64,000 nt of DNA from Bursaphelenchus xylophilus (GCA_904066235.2 CAJFCV020000002.1:7564001-7628000), one strand, 5' to 3'; shown: positions 44,729 through 57,627, counted from the first letter of the stretch. Notes: a model not told the origin generated them from the sequence alone. Numbers and translations: made by a program.

Positions 44729-47700
44729 ATGCGGGTCCTTTTGCTGTTCGGGACCGTATTATTGTCCATAAAAGCTTCACAAATCCCTTGTGGAAAGGCT
44801 TCATTCCCATGTGAAGACTCGATTGTCCAACCACAACAGCCAGTACGGGTCTATGGAGTTCCCAATCTAAATCCAAATGTGATCAGACCCAAACTACCCG
44901 AGTCGATGATCAGAACGGTCGCTCAGGAAGCCCAGGCCGAAGTCGAAAAGATTCTCGACGAGAGTTCGGCCAAGCCAACATCTCCCAGTACGTTCGGGAT
45001 TCATTAGACAGAAAAATTGTGATTAGTATTGCAATAATCTTTTGGAATTCATATTATATTTTGATGTTCTAGGGCATTCCATGGCCGCTGCGATGGCCAA
45101 CTTTATTCGAATGCACTCTGTGAATCATCTGACAAAAGCTCAGAGTATCCCCGCTTACATTTCTGACAGTATGACAAAGAAGTTGTTAAAGTAAGGCTAT
45201 TTTTTATAATTACTTTTTTTAGGCTGTCGTGAAAAGATTGTTATAAAAATGTCATTAAATCAATTTCCTTTACCATTTCAGACTCGGTCTCCGAGAATCG
45301 GATGTCTTCGATGGCCTCGATGAATCTCTCCTCCAGTCCACTTACTTTGGTCGGACTTGTCATCAAGTGAAAAATGAGACCTGTCCTCCTACTTTCTACC
45401 GTAGTTACAACGGCCGATGCAATAATGTTCAGCATTCGGAATGGGGCGTGGCCTCAGGGCCTTATCAGCGGTTGAGCCCCGCTTCTTATGCTGATTCGAC
45501 CTCCGCTCCGCGAGACAGTAAGACGGGAAAGGGATTACCAAATGAGAGACTTGTTTCCTTGGAAGTGTTCAAAGAGCCCAGTCAAAGGCATGAGGGATTA
45601 ACTCATCTGGTCCCTTATTGGATGTATATTGTGGCCAGCGATTTGGCAGAGAGTGCGCCAAACCAGCTCATCTTGAATGGTTAGTGACATTCATTGTTTA
45701 ATTTAGACTTAAGTCGATTTTATGTTCTTTCCGTATATTATCCATGACAAATATTTCGACCGGTACATTTTTTCTCATTATTATGGTATAAGATATCACA
45801 TGGCGGATATTTAGTGATATCTTTTGCACGTTGCTTTCCTCGAAACGCTTGCGTAATCCCGGCTTGGTTTCGATCTTACTCAATCGCGGGAGAATCCAGC
45901 GAAAAACAAGATTTCCTCGCTCTCAAGCCACTGCTGGATTTATGAGTTTTTCCGCGACAAAACAAGTATTGCGCAATTGTAAAAAAGTCTTTGGAATAAC
46001 ACGTGTAGCTCGATTGCGTGATAAGAAATTGAAAACCAAAATTCGTAAAAATTTGTCGTCATAAATTCGTAATTCTATTCGTTTCACAGGTGAATCGAAC
46101 CCACTTCCATGCTGTTCGGCCGACGTTCGGCATCCCGATTGCCTGTCCATCCAAATCTCGGCGGCTGATCCAATTTACAATGCCTCAGGCACTACTTGTT
46201 TGCCCATGTCTCGAACTCTCCCTGCTCAGCCAAACGAATGCAAATTGGGCCATAGAGAACAGGCCAATCAGGCCACTTCTTATCTGGACATGAGCTTCTT
46301 ATATGGTTAGCTTATTCACCATCATCATCATGTCATCTTACATTTGATTACAATTGAAATTGTTTTAGGTAATTCCAAAGAAGACGTAACCAAACTCCGC
46401 GCCTCTGGAGGCCGATTACTTTCGTCTGGGGCTTCTGACTTCCCATCGCCCGACAAATCATTCGCGCCTTTCTGTAGATCCCATCTGAACAACAACTGCT
46501 TCCTCAGCGGATCCAAAGACGTAAATCTTTTGCCAGGGATTACCGGATTACACATTGTCTGGCATCGACAACACAATTTCATTGCCAATGGACTGCGAGT
46601 ACGTGGGATCTCATATCCATAACACTTATTTTGATGCGCATTATCATCAGACCTTATTTTAGAAACTGAATCCCCGATGGAATGAGGATCGTTTGTTCGA
46701 AGAGACCAGGAAGATCACCATCGCTCAGTTTCAACATATCACCTACAATGAGTTCTTGCCATTAGTTTTGGGACAGGAAGCGATGAATCATTACAAATTG
46801 ACCCCTTCTGCTAATGGATACACAAGTGATTATGACATGGATTTGAATGGGGCCACGTTGAATGAATTCGCGGTTTTGGCAACATCCTTGGCTTGCACTT
46901 GGATCAACAAACATTCAGATGATTTGGTGGCCGCCTACAACAATCCGGACGCTTTCTATCAACGAAATGGATTCGAAAGAGTCGTTTAGTAGGTTTCTTG
47001 TTATATATCGTTGTATGATGAGTTTATCTGTAAGTAAGTACATAATTTCTGTAAATTTTAGCGAGCTCATCACGGCCAACATGGAGACGACTGGCCCCAA
47101 GATGAGTGAAGGGTTCAGAGGTCGATTCCTAGCATCTTCTCCATTCCAACCCGGTCTGGATATGGTGACCATGGCCTTGAGACAGAGCAGAGAACATGGA
47201 ATCCCGTCTTATGCTACGATCAGAAGACAATGTGGGTTCGGAAGAGTAAGTTGAAATACATTAGAATTGGATTTGGAATACTTTGAGTAATTTTTGTTTT
47301 AGATCTACACATTCAATGATTTGAGAAGTGACGTCATCAGCTTCGAATTGTTGCAACGAATGAGTGATGTCTATGACTCCGTGGATGATATTGACCTCCT
47401 GGTTGGAGTTTTGGCCGAGAAACCGAAGAAAGGAGCTCTGGTTGGCCCAACTTTAGCGTGTATTCTGGGAACCCAATTCTATAAGGTAAGAAGTGATCCG
47501 AAAACAAGTCTAATATAACAAATTGTATTGCTCCCTGTATTTTATTCTAATCCTAACACGTTATAGACCAAGAAAGGAGATCGTTTCTGGTATGAGAACT
47601 TCTTCTCGACCTCCTCATTCACCGACGATCAGCTGGTTCAAATCAGACAGACCACAATGGCCTCGGTTTTGTGTCAAGTTGGAGGTCAACAACAACTTCA

Positions 47701-50640
47701 ACCATCGGTCTTTATGAAATCTGATCAATATGAAAATGCGTTTGTCAAATGTGACTCAAAAACCATTGACAAGATCGACTTGAGTGCCTGGAAAGATGAT
47801 GACAATACCATTGAGTTCCCAGTGACCAAGGAAACCTTGATGAAAGTAATAGAATTGGCCAAGTTTAACGTCCAGGAAAGAGAACGACGGGAATCCTTGA
47901 ATATCCAAAAAAGTGCGAGAGTTAATGACATATCTTTTTATTCGCCTGGAGTACTGTAACAATACTGTTTTAGATCAGCGCCAATTCCAAAAAGGAGATC
48001 CCCTCTATGCATATTCTAACATGATGAGGCCCAAAACAGAGACAAAGATCTTCAGCAAGGTCGCTGATGTGCTTCTGGAGTCCACAAGGATCCTGACTGA
48101 AGGGTAATCATTCAATTTATTCTTCTAAACGTTAACTTTAGACGAACATTGCCCGATGGAGAAGTTCTTCCCAAACTTTCCAACGATGTTCTCGTCAAAC
48201 TATTGCCTGATGTTGGGATTGAAAGTCTGTTTAATAACTTCACCGCCTTCTTGAGTGAGAATGGAAGGGCGACGTTGGAAGAATGCCTTCCCAGGCAGTT
48301 GCCTTGCGATCACACAAGTAGATTTAGAACCTATTCTGGGTGGTGCAACAACTTGAAACATCCCGAATTTGCAAACGCTTTCACTCCTCTGCAACACTTA
48401 CTGAAGGTAAAGTCATGACGCAATATTTATTTATGACGCAATTACCGTACCGCTATTTGTTAATGCTGATTTTTTATGATTACAAAATAATCTCTAATGC
48501 ATTTCGTTGTTTGCAGCCCGCCTATGAAGATGGATTTGATGCTCCCCGTTCCAAAGCAAAATCTGGCAAGAATCTTCCATCTCCCCGGATCATCTCCAAT
48601 GTTGTTCATGCTGATGTCAACATCAGTCATTCCAAGTTCACTCATATGGTCATGCAATTTGGACAACTCGTTGATCACGAACTTACACATTCCCCCGTTG
48701 CTCGCGCTGCAAATGACGACATCTTGAACTGCACCAGATGCGATTCCCCAATCACAATTTCCAAGCATTGTATGCCTTTGAGAGTCGAGCCCGGAGATCC
48801 ACATTTCCCAACATTCTTGGATGGGGAACCTAGATGTCTGCCGTTTGCTCGATCTCTCCTTGGACAAGTCAATCTGGGATACAGAGCTCAGATTAATCAG
48901 GTAACCCCTTAGAAATAGTATTCATCTTGTCTTTAGTTGACTGCATTCGTTGATGGATCAGCTATCTATGGATCAACCACTTGCGAATCCAACAATCTGA
49001 GACTCTTCTCGGGCGGCCTAATGAACTTTACTAACCTCGGAGAAGGGAATCACATGGCCTTACCTCAAGGAGAACAAGAAAAAGATTGCCGGTCCTCCCC
49101 TCGAGAGCAATGTTTTGTTGCTGGAGATGAAAGAAACAGCCATCAGCCGGGCTTGACGATGATGCACACTTTCTTCCTAAGAGAGCACAACCGAATTGCG
49201 AAGCAACTGGCCAAGATTAATCCTCATTGGAATGACGAGCGACTGTTCCAAGAGACCAGACGGATTCATGTGGCGCAATTCCAACATATCACCTTCAGTG
49301 AATTCGTCCCAAAACTCATTGGAAACGAGCTCCTGAGTGAATATGATCTTGTTCCCTTGAAGAACGGATATTACACCGGCTATGATGACACATGTAATGC
49401 CGCTATTTCCCAGCCCTTTGCAACCGCTGCTTATCGCTTTGGCCACACTTTGGTCCGCCGAATGTTCCCTCGAATGGATCCCAACTACAAGGAAATGGCC
49501 GAGCCAGTGGATCTGGCTCAACATTTTGGTCATGTTGGTCCCATTTACAATCAATCGGCTGGAGGAATGGACTCAATGTTGATGGGATTGCTGGGCACCC
49601 CGGCTATGGCATTCGATCGGCATATAACTTCGGCATTGAGAAACCATCTGTTTGCCAAGAGAGGATTGGAAAAGTCAGGAATGGATCTAATCGCCATCAA
49701 TATGCTGAGAGCCAGGGATCACGGAGTCCAGCCTTACAACGAATTCAGACAACTCTGTGGATTCCGAAAAGCACAGAGATTCGAAGACCTCCTAGATTTG
49801 ATGGATTCCAGCGCTGTGAATTCCCTAAAGTCCGTATACGAGCATGTGGATGACATTGACCTTTTCCCCGGTCTTACTAGTGAAAAGCCCCGATTTGGAG
49901 CTCTTCTGGGCCCCACCATGAGTTGCATCATCGCGGAACAATTCCGTCGATTGAAGAAATGCGACCGATTCTATTATGAGAATGATAATCAGGCCGCCCG
50001 ATTTACTCCTGCTCAGCTTCAGGAGATCAGGAAAGTAAAGCTGGCGTCAATCTTCTGTCAGAACAGTGAATATCTCAAGTTCTTGCAACCAAATGTATTT
50101 GATTTACCGGATAACATGATGTAAGTCATCGCCATATTATAATTACGTCTGTTGCGAAACGCTATGAAAGGGAGTGCTTACCTCATTTTTATTCAGGAAC
50201 GCCCATTTGAGTTGTAAAGAATTTGAGAAGATCGATCTGGACTTGTGGAAGGAGACTCGTAAGTACAACGTATTCCGGGAAAAATCATCTTTTTTAGCCG
50301 AATGTGAGATCAATGGTCTGAAGATTCAATCAGGAGAATCCAGAAGAATAACCCCGTGTATGAACTGCATCTGCACTTCTGAGGGAGTAAGTTGGTCGTC
50401 GAATGTAACATATAAGAATATAAAATTAAAATATAATAATACTGTCTCGTTTAGCCCGAGTGTGCTCCAATTCGAATTCAAAACTGCGAGAAACTTCTCC
50501 AACAATACGATGTAAATGACATCAAAAAAGTAAGCAAAAACTTCTGATTTTAATAAAAAATATCCGTTAAGGATGCATCGTGCATTACGCAATGCGCTGA
50601 GATACTGAGCTCGGTGGATTCGAAAGCCTCGTCTTTCTAG
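44729..50640 (+). CDS. secreted animal heme peroxidase with two peroxidase domains, the first lacking heme histidines
   Basis: Seventeen exons: 44729-44987, 45073-45190, 45282-45679, 46090-46305, 46369-46598, 46663-46988, 47062-47245, 47303-47485, 47567-47912, 47974-48103, 48142-48406, 48517-48900, 48937-50120, 50197-50258, 50298-50386, 50455-50529, 50572-50640; about 1505 aa. A signal peptide ([17 protein letters not shown]) precedes two full An_peroxidase domains, each opening with YNGRCNN or YSGWCNN. Domain 2 keeps the distal His ([13 protein letters not shown]), the catalytic Arg region ([15 protein letters not shown]) and the proximal His ([12 protein letters not shown]). Domain 1 aligns along its length but has IVASDLAES at the distal site and TSLACTWIN at the proximal site, so both heme histidines are lost. 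A short Cys-rich VWC-like tail ([14 protein letters not shown]) follows, as in peroxidasins. Likely role: extracellular oxidative crosslinking (cuticle or matrix). Frame continuity through exons 9-11 supports one gene rather than two. Confidence 0.88.
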
Positions 50641-50835
50641 AACACGTTATTTATTGTAATTATTGGCCATAACTTATTACGCAGGGTTGTATGTACATAT
50701 AGATTAAACTGTTACTCATTATTAGTCATGGAACGTCAACCTTGATCTTCCGATTCAGGAAATCGTCCCGCTGATCTGTAAAATAAATCGGTAATCTAAG
50801 GCAAAATGACACTGTAAATTTATTCAAAAAAGAGA

Positions 50836-53692
50836 TCATACAGGTCTTGGCAGACCAGGTGGGCGTTTCCTTTTCTTCGCCTGAGGTCCTGGTTGAGGAG
50901 GAGCATGTTGGAGGAGCTTTGGATTCACCGAATCACACTGAATGGGGACCTCTTTGGCTTCAGAATGAAGTGAAATTCCTTTGGAAGTATCTCTTTCTCC
51001 TCTTGGATGGTAGATTGGGGGGCCAGCCTGAGGATTGGTTCGGAGAATCACATCCTTCTCAACATCACAAATAGCGATGACATCATCCATCAGACGGGGA
51101 TCTTGTTCAACCGTTTTGTCAGCCATTAATGCCAGTTTGACTCGGCTCAACGCGATGCTACTTTGTGGACGTTCAATGGCGACCTTACACTAAAAGAAAA
51201 AATAAAAAAAAAAATCAAATCACATACATATCTTTCCTTGCTGTTTAATCCTTTCTTAATCAAATCCTTGGCATCTTTGACTGAGGAAACTTCCACGTTA
51301 TCTATACTCATGATGATATCTCCCACCAAGAAGGTTCTCTTTCCCAATGACTTGAAGCCATTATCAGTACTGGAGATGTAAACTCGACCTTGATAAGCTT
51401 TGATGTTGATTCCAAGAGAACTCATCGGGTACAATGTCAAGAATCCCAGGAGGTAAATGAAACCCGGAGTGAATTCAAATGCTGTTGACACCATGGTGGC
51501 TGCCTGTTCCTGGGTGATAATCTTCTTTCGAATCGTTCGAAGCACAGTGTATTTTATCTAAAAACAAATAAAATATTTTTTCCCAGAATAAAAATTATTC
51601 TTCCCCAGAAAAGACAATTACGGAAAAAACGCCATTTTTCCCAAAAAAAGAAAAATTTTTCCCAGAAAGAAGATTTTTATAAAAACAAGGACGGAACATA
51701 GTAAAAATGATAAGTAAATTTACTAGTAAAATCAACTAACAATAGTAATGTAAAATAGTATTGGTAGTAACTTTTTGAGGAAACGCTCAAAATAAATGTA
51801 ATCGACAGTGCTGATTTTTAAAAATCTCATCTTTTTGTGATTTTTCTTTTTTATGGTCAAAAAGTGTAGTGAAGTGTAAATCGACAGTCTTTTTACCAAT
51901 TCTCTTTTCTAGAGAAAAACATTTTCTATTCTGGGAGAGGAATATAGGCCCAAATGTCCCACTTACATCCATAGGAAAAGGTTGTTTCTCCAGTTCCATT
52001 ACAACACTGAAATAATGCGCCTTATCTTTGATGACAACGTCATTGACGCAACATATCCAGTCGCCCAAATCAAGCTGATCTACGTCCTCTTCCGGTTGAA
52101 CGCTGCCTTCATGATGTTCCGGAAGATTTACTACTTGCATCGTCTTGTAAACACAAACTTCTCTCTAAAAACACAATGAATAACATAAAAAATCGATAAC
52201 TTACAGGGCGTCCGGGAGGAAAAGACAATGTGAATTCTTTCTTGATTGCAATATCCAATGGAACTCGGCATCTGGGCACTTTATTATACAATTCCAATGC
52301 TTCTTGTTCACCTTCTACAACCTTGGGAACTGATGGCTTACTCTCAATTGGATATGCAACTGGATCCTTATGTTTCGCAGGCTCTGCTGACCCTCTCTCC
52401 TTGCTTTCTTTAATTTCTTTGTGATCCTTCACATCTTCCTTTCCAACCAATTGATTATACAAGGAATGAACCTTATTGTAAATGGATCGTCTGCCAACTT
52501 TTCCCGAGGTATCCTTAACCGTCTCCTTTTCCACCGACCTTTTTGCTGTTTTGGCCTTTGGGGTACGCCTTGACCGGAGACTGACATTAGTTTCTTCTTC
52601 ATCTCGACGGACGGCGCCCACACAATTCCCAGTTGCTGGCTGCTGATATAAAGAGGTCTAAAATTCAAGTTATTATTAAGTGTTATTACATAACTATAAC
52701 CCACCACTTTATTCTTGGGGTCGTCGTGCTGCTTTCGCACCGTTTTTGGCTAAAAATATACAAAAATCATACAATTTGTGTCGAAAATAACCCTCCTTAC
52801 CTTCGTTTGTGTCTTGCCATCTTTTGAATCTAAAAAACAAACACTTATATGACAATGCAATTCTACGTAATATACCCGACGATTTATCCTTGGACCTTCC
52901 TCTTTTCTTCCGTCTCTCTTCTTCATCCCCTTTCTTATCTTCATCCGAGCTTTCCCTTATGCGTTTCTTATCTTCTGGCAGATCTGTTGGTTCCTTGGCA
53001 CCTTTCCTGGCTTCTAATTCCTTTATTGGAACCTTCCGTTTACTTAAATCAACTTCTTTCTTCTCCTTGCCATCAGCCTTCACTTTACTCTTCTTTAACT
53101 CGACATCAGCCTTGTTCACCTCCTCCTTTGACGGAGGTCGCCGTTTCTTTTCCTTGTCTTCGTTGCTCCCTTTGTCTTCTACCTTTACTGGCTTCTTATC
53201 TTTTACCTTCTGATCTTGTGTCTTTTGTTTTTTTGTCCGTTGTTCGGTGGAATCTTTCTTCAGTTCTCCAGATGTGCCCGACTCTTTCATCTTCGATTTC
53301 AGTTCATCAATAACCTCATTGTAAGAACGTTCGACCATCGGATCCTTTCTTATTTGATACTTTATCAATTCATTAGTTACCAGCCGCTTATTATCCGAAG
53401 TTGGTTCATCTTCAGACTTGCTTGCCAAAGCTTCAATGCTTTTACTCGTTTGCATTTTTTCGGCTTCTTTCTGTTCCAGTATTTCAAGGATATCAGGTTG
53501 CTTGTCCTTATGATCACTTAGATTTTCAACATCTTTTCTCACGGTCTTAACTTTCTCCTGAACGGAGGATTTATCTTCGCCACCCGTTTTCTCGGATTTA
53601 TCGCTTTTATCGAAACTCCTCTCTGCATCTCTTCCGGATCGGTTCAGGCCGTCTTCGGAATCCGACTGGGTTCGATCGAGACCTTCGTCTTC
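50836..53692 (-). CDS. tandem PDZ protein with long Lys/Glu-rich N-terminus (5' end not found)
   Basis: Seven exons, right to left: 53692-52876, 52829-52801, 52749-52705, 52657-52205, 52164-51967, 51557-51228, 51189-50836; at least 741 aa, with the initiator exon unresolved upstream of 53692. The first about 280 residues are extremely rich in Lys, Glu, Asp and Ser (KDKKPVKVEDKGSNEDKEKK) and predicted disordered. Then come two PDZ-like modules: one with LDIAIKKEFTLSFPPGRP and QLDLGDWICCVNDVVIKDK, the second with LGINIKAYQGRVYISS and LVGDIIMSIDNVEVSSVKDAKDLI. The tail is Pro/Lys-rich (AKKRKRPPGLPRPV). PDZ domains bind C-terminal peptides, so this is probably a scaffold; the basic tail could be a nuclear signal. 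No closer assignment. It is tail-to-tail with the peroxidase gene. Confidence 0.75.
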
Positions 53693-53778
53693 CTAAAACA
53701 ATATAATTAATTGCGCAATGACAAGACGGAAGCTCGCAGAAAGAACATCACAAGATAACGCCTGCAGTCTAGATCAAG

Positions 53779-53806
53779 TCCAGTAATGCCGCCAGAAATT
53801 ACTGGA
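53779..53806. repeat. 9-bp stem hairpin
   Basis: TCCAGTAAT and ATTACTGGA are separated by 10 nt. It lies about 90 bp upstream (in the sense of the PDZ gene) of its first mapped exon. Confidence 0.7.
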
Positions 53807-53906
53807 CCACTACTGCGCGCAGAAAATCAATAAAACCAATAAATAAACGAAATGCCACAGAAATTATCGAATTATATAGTAGCAGCGCAAAAAAACGGGA
53901 AGTTGC

Positions 53907-53944
53907 ACAAGAGCTCTTGTAATTACTCTTGCAAGAGTAATTAC
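53907..53944. repeat. two overlapping perfect palindromes
   Basis: ACAAGAGCTCTTGT (53907-53920) is a perfect 14-bp palindrome. It overlaps by two bases a perfect 26-bp palindrome at 53919-53944 centred on CTTG|CAAG, with arms GTAATTACTCTTG. Both share the CTCTTG/CAAGAG half-site. Confidence 0.85.
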
Positions 53945-54911
53945 ATGGCAGTATAACGAAGTATAAGAAGGGGTAAAGCACGAGCGTTTTAGTTTATAAT
54001 GGAGCCCTAACAACTACGGCAGAAAATATATTCACCATTCTGTAGAAGATCTGTTCTTGACAGACGAGGAAGTAAAATACGGTTATGACCTTCTATTCCA
54101 GTGCTCAATGCAGCGACAGAAACCAAGATAGCAGCGACAAGTTTCCAGCCGACCGTTCGTTTGGACCAAAGTTGGAAAAATGACTATTCGAGGGTAAGAG
54201 GAGCATCGAAAATTATTTCCAAGATTAAAAACTTGTAAAAAACCTTATATTTTTGCCCCAAGTTCTGGAAACCTATTTCACGTTGTCTGATGACCTATAA
54301 TCTAGACTTTTTCAACGAAAGCGCTCATGATCATCGATAACGATTCATCAAATTGCAATCCATTTGTCACGCTGTTGATGAAGGCGTCATCTACAAGTCG
54401 GAACTTTCGAGAATTCAGCAAACGATTGTGATATCGAAATGAAATAAGGTGAGCAAGTCAAGGGTTCGGCCGGAAATATTCTGGAGTTGTCACGGATTCA
54501 ATTTTAGTATCTTCTGAGGCTACCGTAATCTTCGTAATTTTAATGTCATTGTTTTTATTTTCAACTATTTTTCTTAGGTAATCTTGCGAATTATTTTCAA
54601 ACATTCCTTGTTTTTATTGGAATTAGATAGTATGTGTTTCCTTATATTTGCAGTGACAAAATCCCTGGTAAGATTGGTTATCAATTGATAAAGTTTATGT
54701 CCGGTGGAAGAAAAGACCTCGCGCAAATTGTTAAAACGTAATAGAACGCCTTCATATGATAAGATTAATTATGTGGAAGGGTTCTGAACTTTATTATCAG
54801 CTTATTTGCCGCATTCTCTACGTGACATCTGGTGATCGTTTTGTATGCGTCTTCATTCAGGTGATCTCGACGCCGTGGTCTTTGTTCATTTGCACTAAGT
54901 AGCAAGCAGTC

Positions 54912-57088
54912 ATGCTCTCGAATGTGGTTTTCTCTGGTGAGGCCGAGCCCGTTCTCAAGAACGATCCTGAATTGTGAGAATAATCCATCTCTGATAAAGA
55001 TACGATTTCGTATTATAATGTTATATATATTGTAATTACAGCTACGTTAATGACAAGGAAAAGAGAACTTTGGTGCTAGATGGAGAAAGTCTGACACTCG
55101 AGGATCTTGTGGATTGCTCCAAGGATTTGGTTCGCATTGAACTGTCAGAAGAGGCCAAACAAAGAGTCAGAGATTCCAGGGAATTCTTGCTGAAGATTGC
55201 TCGAGAACACAAGAGTAGGCAGTCCGCGTATTCTCAGTATTAATGGTTTCAGTTGTTTATGGCATTACAACTGGATTCGGGACCTTTGCCAATGTGGCCA
55301 TCGAGCCTGCTGACATCCGAAAGCTTCAACTCAACCTTGTCAGATCTCATGCCACTGGCTATGGCCGTTATTTGGAACCATCCAAGGCCAGGATGTTGCT
55401 GGCTCTCCGGATCAACGTCTTTGCCAAAGGGCATTCCGGAATTTCTCTGGAGAACGTTCAGAAGTTGGTTAATGCCTTCAATGGTACGAAGATTTCATTA
55501 TTTAAATCAGCACTTTTTTCGTAGAAGATTCATCTCCCTATTTCAGCGTTCTGTGTGAGTTTTGTTCCTCAACAAGGTACTCTTGGATGCAGTGGAGATC
55601 TGGCTCCGCTTGCGCATTTGGCTTTAGGAATGCTGGGCGAAGGACAGATGTGGTCGCCGAAGACCGGCTGGGCCCCAGCTGATAAGGTGTTGGAAGTAAA
55701 TGGTCTAGAACCTCTGGAATTGGGACCTAAGGAAGGTCTCGCTTTGATTAATGGAACCCAAATGGTCACCGCGATTGGCGCTATGGGTAGGATGACGAAA
55801 TGTTTTGTCCAAATTTTTCTTAATTATTTCAGCAACAGTGCGAGCAGAGAACTTGGCCAAACAAGCTGACGTTATCGCTGCCTTGACTTTGGATGTGCTT
55901 AAAGGGACCAGCCGTGCTTATAATGCCAGTAAGAACAACAAGTCTGTACCGGTACTTATGTAATTCAGATATTCATCGAGTCCGTCCTCATAAAGGTCAG
56001 AATATCGTCGCCAGCCGTCTTAGAGCTCTCTCCCATTCCGAACAGAATCGTTCCGAGATTGCGGAATCTCATCGAAACTGTGGTCGAGTCCAGGACGCCT
56101 ACACTCTTCGGTGTGTTCCTCAAGTCCACGGGATCTCTCATGACACGATCGAGTTCGCAAAGAATGTGCTCACCACGGAGATCAACTCGGCCACAGATAA
56201 TCCTTTGATCTTCGCCGAAGAGGAAGAGATCATCTCCGGAGGCAACTTCCACGGAGAATATCCGGCCAAAGTCCTCGATTATTTGGCGATTGGAGTCCAG
56301 GAGCTGGGACAAATAAGTGAACGGCGACTGGAACGGTTGGTCAACCATGAATTGAGTGGCCTTCCCACTTTCTTGACCCGTGATGGCGGTCTGAATTCGG
56401 GCTTTATGACCATACAATATTGTGCTACCTCGCTGGGTACGATTGCAGTCTCCGGTTTTAATGTCTTTTTGATGAATTTACAGTTTCAACGATAATAATT
56501 TTTCAAATTTTAGTCTCGGAGAACAAAGTTTTATGTCATCCATCATCGGCTGACAGTATCCCCACCAGTTGCAATCAAGAAGATCATGTGTCCATGGGAG
56601 GATTCTCGGCCAGGAAGGCCCTCAAAGTCGTTGAACATACCGAAGCCGGTGAGAATATTATATTTAGACTTCTTGGGATACAGGAATAGGAATGACAATC
56701 AATCTTTTACAGTTCTTGCCATGGAATTGCTTGCTGCTTGTCAAGGAATGGAGTTCCTGAAACCGCTAAAGTCTACTGAGCCTCTTCAAAAAGTCTACGA
56801 TCTCGTCAGAACTGTTTCTCCGTAAGCAATCCTCCCGTTTCCTATCAATGTCACGCGGAATTTATTATAAAAAATGATTTTAGAGCGTTGGAAGAGGATC
56901 GCTTTATGCATCCAGAGATCCAACTTGTAATCAAACTAGTCCGTGAAAACAAAGTTTGGGAGGTAGTGGCCCCACATTTGGAGAAGATGAACGAACTCGA
57001 AGAAAAAGACCCAGACGCCCTGCGGCAAGAATGCGCGTCTCCAACTGGGGGCACTTTTACTTCCAAAGGATTCGAAGAAGCTTTGTAA
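54912..57088 (+). CDS. haly-1: histidine ammonia-lyase
   Basis: Nine exons: 54912-54973, 55042-55214, 55253-55483, 55547-55786, 55833-55928, 55969-56436, 56514-56648, 56713-56821, 56884-57088; about 572 aa. It deaminates histidine to trans-urocanate, the first step of cytosolic histidine catabolism. Diagnostic stretches: VYGITTGFG, the cofactor segment [70 protein letters not shown] and [27 protein letters not shown]. The self-processed tripeptide that forms the MIO electrophile is Cys-Ser-Gly here, where most family members have Ala-Ser-Gly; the Ser and Gly are intact, so MIO formation is still plausible. tRNA-Gln lies about 150 bp downstream. Confidence 0.96.
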
Positions 57089-57234
57089 ATTTACTGATGT
57101 TTTGACTATAAAGTACTGATTACAAATATGTGCTTGGTTGAGAGGCGTGTTTTATAGTTTTTGAGAGCAAACCCTCTCCCTCTGTCTAAAGTCTCTCTGC
57201 GAATGGTCTTTCGAAACAAGAGAGAGCGAGCCGC

Positions 57235-57306
57235 GGTTCCATGGTGTAGCGGTTAGCACTCAGGACTTTGAATCCTGCGACCCGAGTTCGAATCTCGGTG
57301 GGACCT
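57235..57306 (+). tRNA. tRNA-Gln (anticodon TTG)
   Basis: 72 nt forming a full cloverleaf: the acceptor stem GGTTCCA pairs with TGGGACC, the D arm carries TGTAGCGGTTAGCA (A-box), the anticodon loop CTTTGAA has TTG, and the T arm GAGTTCGAATCTC is the B-box. The discriminator is T, with no encoded CCA. The anticodon reads CAA glutamine codons. There is no intron. Confidence 0.97.
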
Positions 57307-57627
57307 AAGCAAAACATTTTTACCATTTTTATAAAGTAGGCACAAATTGTAGTTGAACTTTGTTTTGCACTCACAACGCAAACAAACAAGAGCGAGTGAC
57401 ACATAAAATAAGTCCTGACGATCTTTTAAGACGGTGTTATTTGTCCGATTTCAAAGTTCACTACGAAAAGTAAATAAAACCCTCAATTTCAGAGTTTATT
57501 TCTCTGCAATAAACAAGCGCGTTTACTGTCAAACAGTCAAGTTTCTCGTGTTCTCTGCAGATTTCCAGTCGAAAAAACAGCCTCGTTTATTTCCTCTTTC
57601 GGTTTTATTTTTTGGCGCTCAGGTTTT
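57307..57627. other. region between tRNA-Gln and the serpin gene
   Basis: About 320 bp with the tRNA terminator and, at its right end, a GCTCAG acceptor 5 nt before the serpin ATG. No other feature seen. Confidence 0.45.
57317..57321 (+). terminator. RNA polymerase III terminator of tRNA-Gln
   Basis: A TTTTT run 11 nt after the tRNA 3' end on the coding strand, followed by a second T5 run shortly after. Confidence 0.75.

Larger units (their letters stand above)
53693..54911. other. region between PDZ gene and histidine ammonia-lyase, with palindromes
   Basis: About 1.2 kb. It should contain the missing first exon of the PDZ gene (minus strand) and the promoters of both genes. I could not identify an ATG exon that splices in phase to 53692. 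Two palindromic features are listed separately. Confidence 0.45.

Noticed and set aside
45680..46089. The 410-bp peroxidase intron 3 as a separate small gene
   Set aside because: Its frames are short and there are no splice or motif signals; it reads as an intron, with an ordinary GTTAGT donor and CACAG acceptor.
47913..48516. Splitting the peroxidase into two adjacent genes
   Set aside because: Exons 9 to 12 join in phase with normal splice sites, and there is no stop, signal peptide or start between the two domains.
52809..53313. 134- and 154-codon open frames on the plus strand
   Set aside because: They are antisense shadows of the Lys/Glu-rich exon of the PDZ gene.
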